Positions 60,602 through 64,000 of a stretch of DNA of 64,000 bases are shown one piece after another. Within the stretch, counting starts at the first letter, position 1, and the number at the start of each line of letters is the position of its first letter. This stretch comes from Aureimonas phyllosphaerae. Lineage in GTDB: Bacteria > Pseudomonadota > Alphaproteobacteria > Rhizobiales > Rhizobiaceae. The notes under the pieces are model-generated. The model was not told where the DNA came from. It did not search any database and saw only the letters and a program-made list of their open reading frames with translations. The position numbers and the translations under genes are program-made. Location: NCBI RefSeq assembly GCF_900113065.1, contig NZ_FOOA01000004.1:173785-237784 (forward strand), read 5' to 3'.

Positions 60602-60677
60602 TGGTGCCCAAGGGCGGAATCGAACCACCGACACTGCGATTTTCAGTCGCATGCTCTACCAACTGAGCTACTTGGGC
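60602..60677 (-). tRNA. tRNA-Phe (GAA)
   Basis: A 76-nt cloverleaf including an encoded CCA: acceptor GCCCAAG / CTTGGGC, D-arm AGCTCAGTTGGTAGAGC, anticodon loop CTGAAAA with GAA, T-arm GGTTCGATTCC. Confidence 0.97.
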
Positions 60678-60840
60678 GCCGTTCGGGAGCCGGCCCAGGC
60701 GGGTCGTTCCGTTCGGTCCGCGCCTTATAGTCAGGCCCTATCCGCCTGTCCACCCCCCTCAAAGCCCCCGTCGAAAAAACCGTCACACGACACGCCTTGC
60801 GCTCCCCGCCAGCCTATGGCAATAGAGCCGCCGTCGGCTT

Positions 60841-60915
60841 GCTGCGGTAGCTCAGTGGTAGAGCACTCCATTGGTAATGGAGAGGTCGAGAGTTCAATCC
60901 TCTCTCGCAGCACCA
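60841..60915 (+). tRNA. tRNA-Thr (GGT)
   Basis: A 75-nt cloverleaf including an encoded CCA: acceptor GCTGCGG / TCGCAGC, D-arm AGCTCAGTGGTAGAGC, anticodon stem CTCCA/TGGAG with loop TTGGTAA (GGT), T-loop GTTCAATCC. Confidence 0.97.
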
Positions 60916-61089
60916 TTTTCCCGAACAAAAACAGTCACTTAGCGTCCGGATCGCTCCGGAGTGCCTAACCACCGTTTCGTGGGCAGCACGCGGGCAGCAC
61001 GATTCTTTTCGTCGTCCGCAGCGTGTTCACAGCTCGCGTTGACAGTCCGGCAATCTCGGCCGGGCGATTCGGAGCGGACGTTTTGTCCG

Positions 61090-61890
61090 TCAGTTGGTAT
61101 CGCGCCTGGTGGCGCCTGACGGTAGCGACAGCGCGACGACATTGTCGCCAAGGTCGAGCTCGGCGCTGATCGTAAGATTGCGGCCGCGGCGCTTGGCCTC
61201 GTAGAGCGCCTTGTCCGCGCGAGCGTAGCCCGACATCACCTCGTCTTCCCCGATCCGGGCGAGGCCAACGCTTGCCGTTACCTTCAGGCCCGGTGGCAGA
61301 CGGGATCCCCCAATGTCCTGAAGCCTCGTGCGCAGCCGATCGGCCGCTCCGGCTGCCTCCCCAAGCGACATGCCGTTCAGCGCGAGGGCGAATTCCTCGC
61401 CGCCGACCCGCCCCACAAAGTGCGGTGCCCCCATCCCCTCGCGTAGGGAACGACCGACCTCGGCGATGACGTAGTCGCCGACAAGGTGCCCGTACGTGTC
61501 GTTGATTCGTTTGAAGTGGTCGATGTCAATAACGCCGAGCGTCATGTCGGCGCCACTCGCCTTGACGCGATCTAGAGAGGCGAAGAAACCGCGCCGGTTC
61601 AGAAGCCCGGTTTGGATATCGGTCAAGGCGAGCGTCTCGAACCGCTCCTTCAGTTCGAAGAGGCGCAGGTTCGACCGGGCCAGGAGGCCGAGAAAGAGCA
61701 GCGACATCGCAGCCGCGATCAGCGTCGTCTGGATGAATGACGGCCAGATGCGGTCGGGCTGCGTGTAGAGATTGACCAAGGCGTCGACGCCATCGGTCAC
61801 CGCGACGATTCCCAGCGTCGCAAGCGCCACCTTGATCCGCATTTCCCGGCGGCTGCGAATGGCGGTGAGATTGGCGAACATCGACTGCAT
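61090..61890 (-). CDS. Membrane-bound GGDEF diguanylate cyclase
   Basis: The 266-residue protein has two transmembrane helices (IKVALATLGIVAVTDGVDAL and FIQTTLIAAAMSLLFLGLLA) around a short periplasmic loop, a linker helix (LRLFELKERFETLALTD), and a GGDEF domain. The domain has TGLLNRRGFFASLD, VIDIDHFKRINDTYGHLVGD and the active GGEEF. The RxxD inhibitory site is not evident, so product inhibition may be missing. It makes c-di-GMP. The ATG at 61890 is chosen; an upstream in-frame start at 62127 adds sequence without family similarity. First gene after tRNA-Thr in an accessory-looking stretch. Confidence 0.9.
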   Translation of the reverse strand: MQSMFANLTAIRSRREMRIKVALATLGIVAVTDGVDALVNLYTQPDRIWPSFIQTTLIAAAMSLLFLGLLARSNLRLFELKERFETLALTDIQTGLLNRRGFFASLDRVKASGADMTLGVIDIDHFKRINDTYGHLVGDYVIAEVGRSLREGMGAPHFVGRVGGEEFALALNGMSLGEAAGAADRLRTRLQDIGGSRLPPGLKVTASVGLARIGEDEVMSGYARADKALYEAKRRGRNLTISAELDLGDNVVALSLPSGATRRDTN

Positions 61891-62189
61891 GGCGGCGGGC
61901 TCCCGGGCTGAACGGGATCCTAAGCCAGCATTATTGACGTGCGTTGAATGGCGAACGGTCAGGACCGCACACGATAGCCCGCGCGATCGTTGCCGATCAG
62001 ATGCGCTGCATCTGCCGCAAACCGCGATCGGATGCTGTTGAGCGATACCAATTTTTCGGTTCCGAAAGAGGACAAAGCTACTATCTCCACTCGCAAAACG
62101 CTCCTGCCGCGGACTATTGGTAGTCATGAAGCTGCAGAACGCCGAATCATCCGTTTTGCAGCGATCATTGCTCGAGATGGAGAATTGTC

Positions 62190-62735
62190 TTGGAAGAGAA
62201 GTCTAACGCGGTTGAGCTAGCGGTCGAAATCACAACCGCATGGCTCAGCAATCCGAACACGCGGGTCGCTCCTGAGGACGTTCACACCTTCTTGAAGAAC
62301 AGCCACTCCGCTCTCGTCGGCATGATCGACCCGCCGGTCGAAGCAGCTCCCGCGGCTGAAGAAGCGCCGGCGGAATATCAGGGTGCCGTCAGCGCGCGAA
62401 AGAGCTTGGCCGATCCCGACATCATCATCAGCATGATCGACGGGAAGCCCTACAAAGCGCTTCGACGTCACCTCGCGACGCATGGCTTGACGCCTGACAC
62501 ATATCGCGAGCGGTACGGGCTGAAGGCGGACTATCCGATGGTCGCGCCGAACTATTCGAAGCGTCGTGCGGAAGTGGCCAAGGCATTGGGCCTTGGGCGC
62601 AAGCGCGTCGCGCCGACTGAAGTTGCCGCGGACGAAGCTACTGCGTCCGAAGCGGCGGCCGCGCCAGTGTCCGCGTCCGCGGGTAAGCCGAAGGCCAAGC
62701 GGTCCGCGAAGGCTGCGGCGAAGGCGGACGCCTGA
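62190..62735 (+). CDS. MucR/Ros family regulator lacking the zinc cysteine
   Basis: The 181-residue protein begins at TTG 62190 (GGAGA upstream). It has the MucR N-terminal region (LAVEITTAWLSNPNTRVAPED), and the finger region reads SMIDGKPYKALRRHLATH. Ser81 replaces the first zinc ligand, while Asp84, His94 and His98 remain. The conserved DNA-binding tail YPMVAPNYSKRRAEVAKALGLGRKR is intact. Mesorhizobium Ros-like proteins without the Cys fold and bind DNA without zinc, so it may still be functional. A 45-residue Ala/Lys-rich C-terminal tail, absent in the core MucR, resembles histone H1 tails. Confidence 0.88.
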   Translation: MEEKSNAVELAVEITTAWLSNPNTRVAPEDVHTFLKNSHSALVGMIDPPVEAAPAAEEAPAEYQGAVSARKSLADPDIIISMIDGKPYKALRRHLATHGLTPDTYRERYGLKADYPMVAPNYSKRRAEVAKALGLGRKRVAPTEVAADEATASEAAAAPVSASAGKPKAKRSAKAAAKADA

Positions 62736-62784
62736 TTGAGCGAGCCGGTCCCGCTGGTCCAGTGGAACCGTCCAAACGCAAGAA

Positions 62785-62812
62785 GGGCCGCGCGTAGCGG
62801 CCCCTCCCCCTT
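62785..62812 (+). terminator. Probable terminator after the second mucR
   Basis: GGGCCGC / GCGGCCC with loop GCGTA; the following pyrimidine tract (CTCCCCCTT) is weak. Confidence 0.45.
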
Positions 62813-62831
62813 CGCGATCTTCGATGTCCGG

Positions 62832-63149
62832 TCAGGCATTGCACTGCCGGCGGTGCGCGTAGTCCAGGACGACCGCGACGAGCGCGTCGTGGAGATCGCT
62901 ATGCGCGCTGTCCATCATCTGACGAGCGGCCAGCGCCAACGCCGCAAAGGCGCCTTCGTCCGATGTGCACGGGGGCGTGTTGTCGCAAAGATCGTCCATG
63001 ACCGCGGCGAAACGATCGTCGTCGACCTGGTCATCGCCCGGCGCGTTCTCGAGCCGATCGGCCTCTGCGTTGAAGTTGAGGACGGCCGCTAAGAGCGGGT
63101 CGGATCCGACGAGCGTTGCGATCGAAGCGGCAGGGGTGGTGGCGTTCAT
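62832..63149 (-). CDS. Hypothetical protein
   Basis: A 105-residue acidic, helical protein (ASIATLVGSDPLLAAVLNFN, then EADRLENAPGDDQVDDDRF and FAALALAARQMMDSAHSDLH) with three cysteines and no membrane segment. No family is recognised. It is divergent from the XRE regulator, with operator-like repeats between, so it may be controlled by that regulator. Size and context resemble small genes of mobile or accessory regions. Confidence 0.6.
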   Translation of the reverse strand: MNATTPAASIATLVGSDPLLAAVLNFNAEADRLENAPGDDQVDDDRFAAVMDDLCDNTPPCTSDEGAFAALALAARQMMDSAHSDLHDALVAVVLDYAHRRQCNA

Positions 63150-63170
63150 TGCTGCTTAACTCCCGTTGTG

Positions 63171-63220
63171 ATACCTCAGGAATTAATCGGTGCCTGAAGC
63201 ACTGTCAATACCTCAGGTAT
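63171..63220. promoter_or_regulatory. Operator-like repeats between the orphan gene and the XRE gene
   Basis: ATACCTCAGG occurs at 63171-63180 and again at 63208-63217, where it extends to the perfect palindrome ATACCT-C-AGGTAT (63208-63220). A further inverted repeat, GTGC-CTGAA-GCAC, lies at 63190-63202. Repeat spacing is 37 bp. Typical of XRE autoregulation of a divergent promoter. Confidence 0.6.
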
Positions 63221-63238
63221 TACGAGGCGGCGCGAACA

Positions 63239-63481
63239 ATGATCACAAGCGAACAGGTACGAGCCGCCCGTGCGCTGATCCGTTGGGAACAGCGGGATCT
63301 CGCGAACGCTTCGGCCGTGTCCCTGCCGTCGATCAAGCGCCTAGAGACATCGCCTGGTCTCCTAGCTGCGCAGCCTCGCACGGTCGCGGCGATCCGCGCC
63401 GCGCTTGAGGCGGCCGGCGTGGAGTTCATCCCGGAGAACGGAGGCGGGGCCGGCGTGCGGCTGCGGGATCGAAAGCTCTAG
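63239..63481 (+). CDS. XRE-like helix-turn-helix transcriptional regulator
   Basis: An 80-residue protein that is nearly all HTH: SEQVRAARALIRWEQRDLANASAVSLPSIKRLE, followed by AAIRAALEAAGVEFIPENGGG. This compact form is common in Rhizobiales as an autoregulated repressor. The ATG at 63239 is 19 bp after the palindrome at 63208-63220, which it may bind. Target genes beyond itself and the divergent orphan are unknown. Confidence 0.87.
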   Translation: MITSEQVRAARALIRWEQRDLANASAVSLPSIKRLETSPGLLAAQPRTVAAIRAALEAAGVEFIPENGGGAGVRLRDRKL

Positions 63482-63556
63482 CTGAGCTGAGGCTGACGAT
63501 CGTGTTGCCGAGCGTGAAAACCGGGCGGCAGTTTCCCGCCGTCCGGCCTGTAGACC

Positions 63557-63964
63557 TTAGTTCGCCGAGGGCATCGGCGCCCCGTTCGCCGCGGGCGGCG
63601 CCGGCGGCAGCGTGAGATCGGGAATGCGATCGGTCAGCGGCTTGGCCGCTGCGATGCAGGCGTCCATAGGCTCATCGCCGCAGTTGATCCGGATACCCGC
63701 ATCGCGGCCGAGCCGGATTTCCACGCCCTTGCCCATCGGCGGCGGGGGTGGCGGTCCGCGGTGATCGCCGGGACGCGGCGCCTCGCCCGGAGGGGGCGGA
63801 GGCGGCAAGTCGGCCGGTGCGGGACGGGCGTTGCCGTCCGGTCCGGGCATGGCCGCAGCGGCCGGCTGTGGGGGCGGAGCATCGGGCGACGGCGCACTCT
63901 GCGCCGCCGCGAACGAGGTGAGCCCGACGGCAAAAGCCGTTGCGAGCAACGCTGATTTGATCAT
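63557..63964 (-). CDS. Secreted proline-rich hypothetical protein
   Basis: The 135-residue protein has a signal peptide (MIKSALLATAFAVGLTSFAA, cleavage near AAQ). A Pro/Ala/Gly-rich central region follows, with a run of six prolines after GP, and then a short C-terminal part with two cysteines (INCGDEPMDACIAAAKPLTD) likely joined by a disulphide. AAGGA precedes the ATG at 63964. No family recognised; probably periplasmic or surface-associated. Confidence 0.65.
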   Translation of the reverse strand: MIKSALLATAFAVGLTSFAAAQSAPSPDAPPPQPAAAAMPGPDGNARPAPADLPPPPPPGEAPRPGDHRGPPPPPPMGKGVEIRLGRDAGIRINCGDEPMDACIAAAKPLTDRIPDLTLPPAPPAANGAPMPSAN

Positions 63965-64000
63965 GAGATGTCGATCCTTGAGCAAGATGCTTCGATCCGG

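Noticed and set aside
60600..60920. Direct repeats of the tRNA 3' ends as att sites
   Set aside because: No second copy of the tRNA-Phe or tRNA-Thr 3' end was found inside the window, so no att feature is annotated.

Overview
The window is GC-rich chromosomal DNA from an alphaproteobacterium of the order Hyphomicrobiales (Rhizobiales). The evidence is the set of order-typical genes: MucR, GapR (DUF2312), TrcR (DUF1013), RcdA (DUF1465), an Omp10-type lipoprotein, homospermidine synthase, an frc fructose ABC operon, and DUF1036/DUF1244/DUF465/DUF882 proteins. The composition and gene set would suit an Aurantimonadaceae (Aureimonas/Aurantimonas-like) genome, but that family-level placement is inference. 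Most of the window is core chromosome. No CRISPR array, IS element or prophage block was seen.

Left third (1-23.6 kb): a truncated PAS sensor kinase and a membrane protein on the minus strand; a GH15 glucoamylase/trehalase-like enzyme overlapping an SDR dehydrogenase; TrcR; a quinone oxidoreductase; a regulatory intergenic region with a candidate small RNA, a CtrA-like box and clustered GANTC sites before rcdA; rpmE; an ABC exporter; an aminotransferase with a 25-bp palindromic operator candidate; a VOC protein and WYL regulator; an ExbB/MotA plus MotB/OmpA-like pair; an inositol-monophosphatase family protein; a SEL1 protein and a degenerate ThiE; a DUF465-purE-purK operon; rpmJ; pyk-DUF1036; DUF1244; gapR; and mucR.

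Middle (23.9-50.1 kb): envelope and metabolism. This part holds a DUF882 peptidase, M3 oligopeptidase, Rsm22-like methyltransferase, homospermidine synthase, NTF2-like protein, omp10, hemH, a KpsF-type isomerase, an outer-membrane beta-barrel, galU, two MltB-type transglycosylases, a DUF459 SGNH-like protein, a YqaA protein, malate synthase G and a periplasmic 5'-nucleotidase. It also holds the divergent frcR / frcBCA fructose locus and a glutathione S-transferase.

Right third (50.4-64 kb): an IsdG/HmuQ-like haem monooxygenase, a divergent sqdB / GT4 glycolipid pair, a small basic protein, kup, two small stress-type proteins (DUF2934, DUF2171), and a thiamine-salvage operon. That operon has a TPP riboswitch, a hairpin that can mask a Shine-Dalgarno (SD) sequence, a short upstream ORF, permease, binding protein, thiD and two different TenA paralogues, but no ABC ATPase. 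tRNA-Phe(GAA) and tRNA-Thr(GGT) follow. The segment beyond tRNA-Thr looks accessory: a GGDEF cyclase, a MucR paralogue lacking the zinc cysteine, an orphan protein, an XRE regulator with its own operator-like repeats, and a proline-rich secreted protein.

The most rewarding places for a second look are the thiamine leader, the rcdA upstream region, the Cys-less MucR, the MotAB-like pair of unknown function, and the several perfect inverted repeats in divergent promoters.
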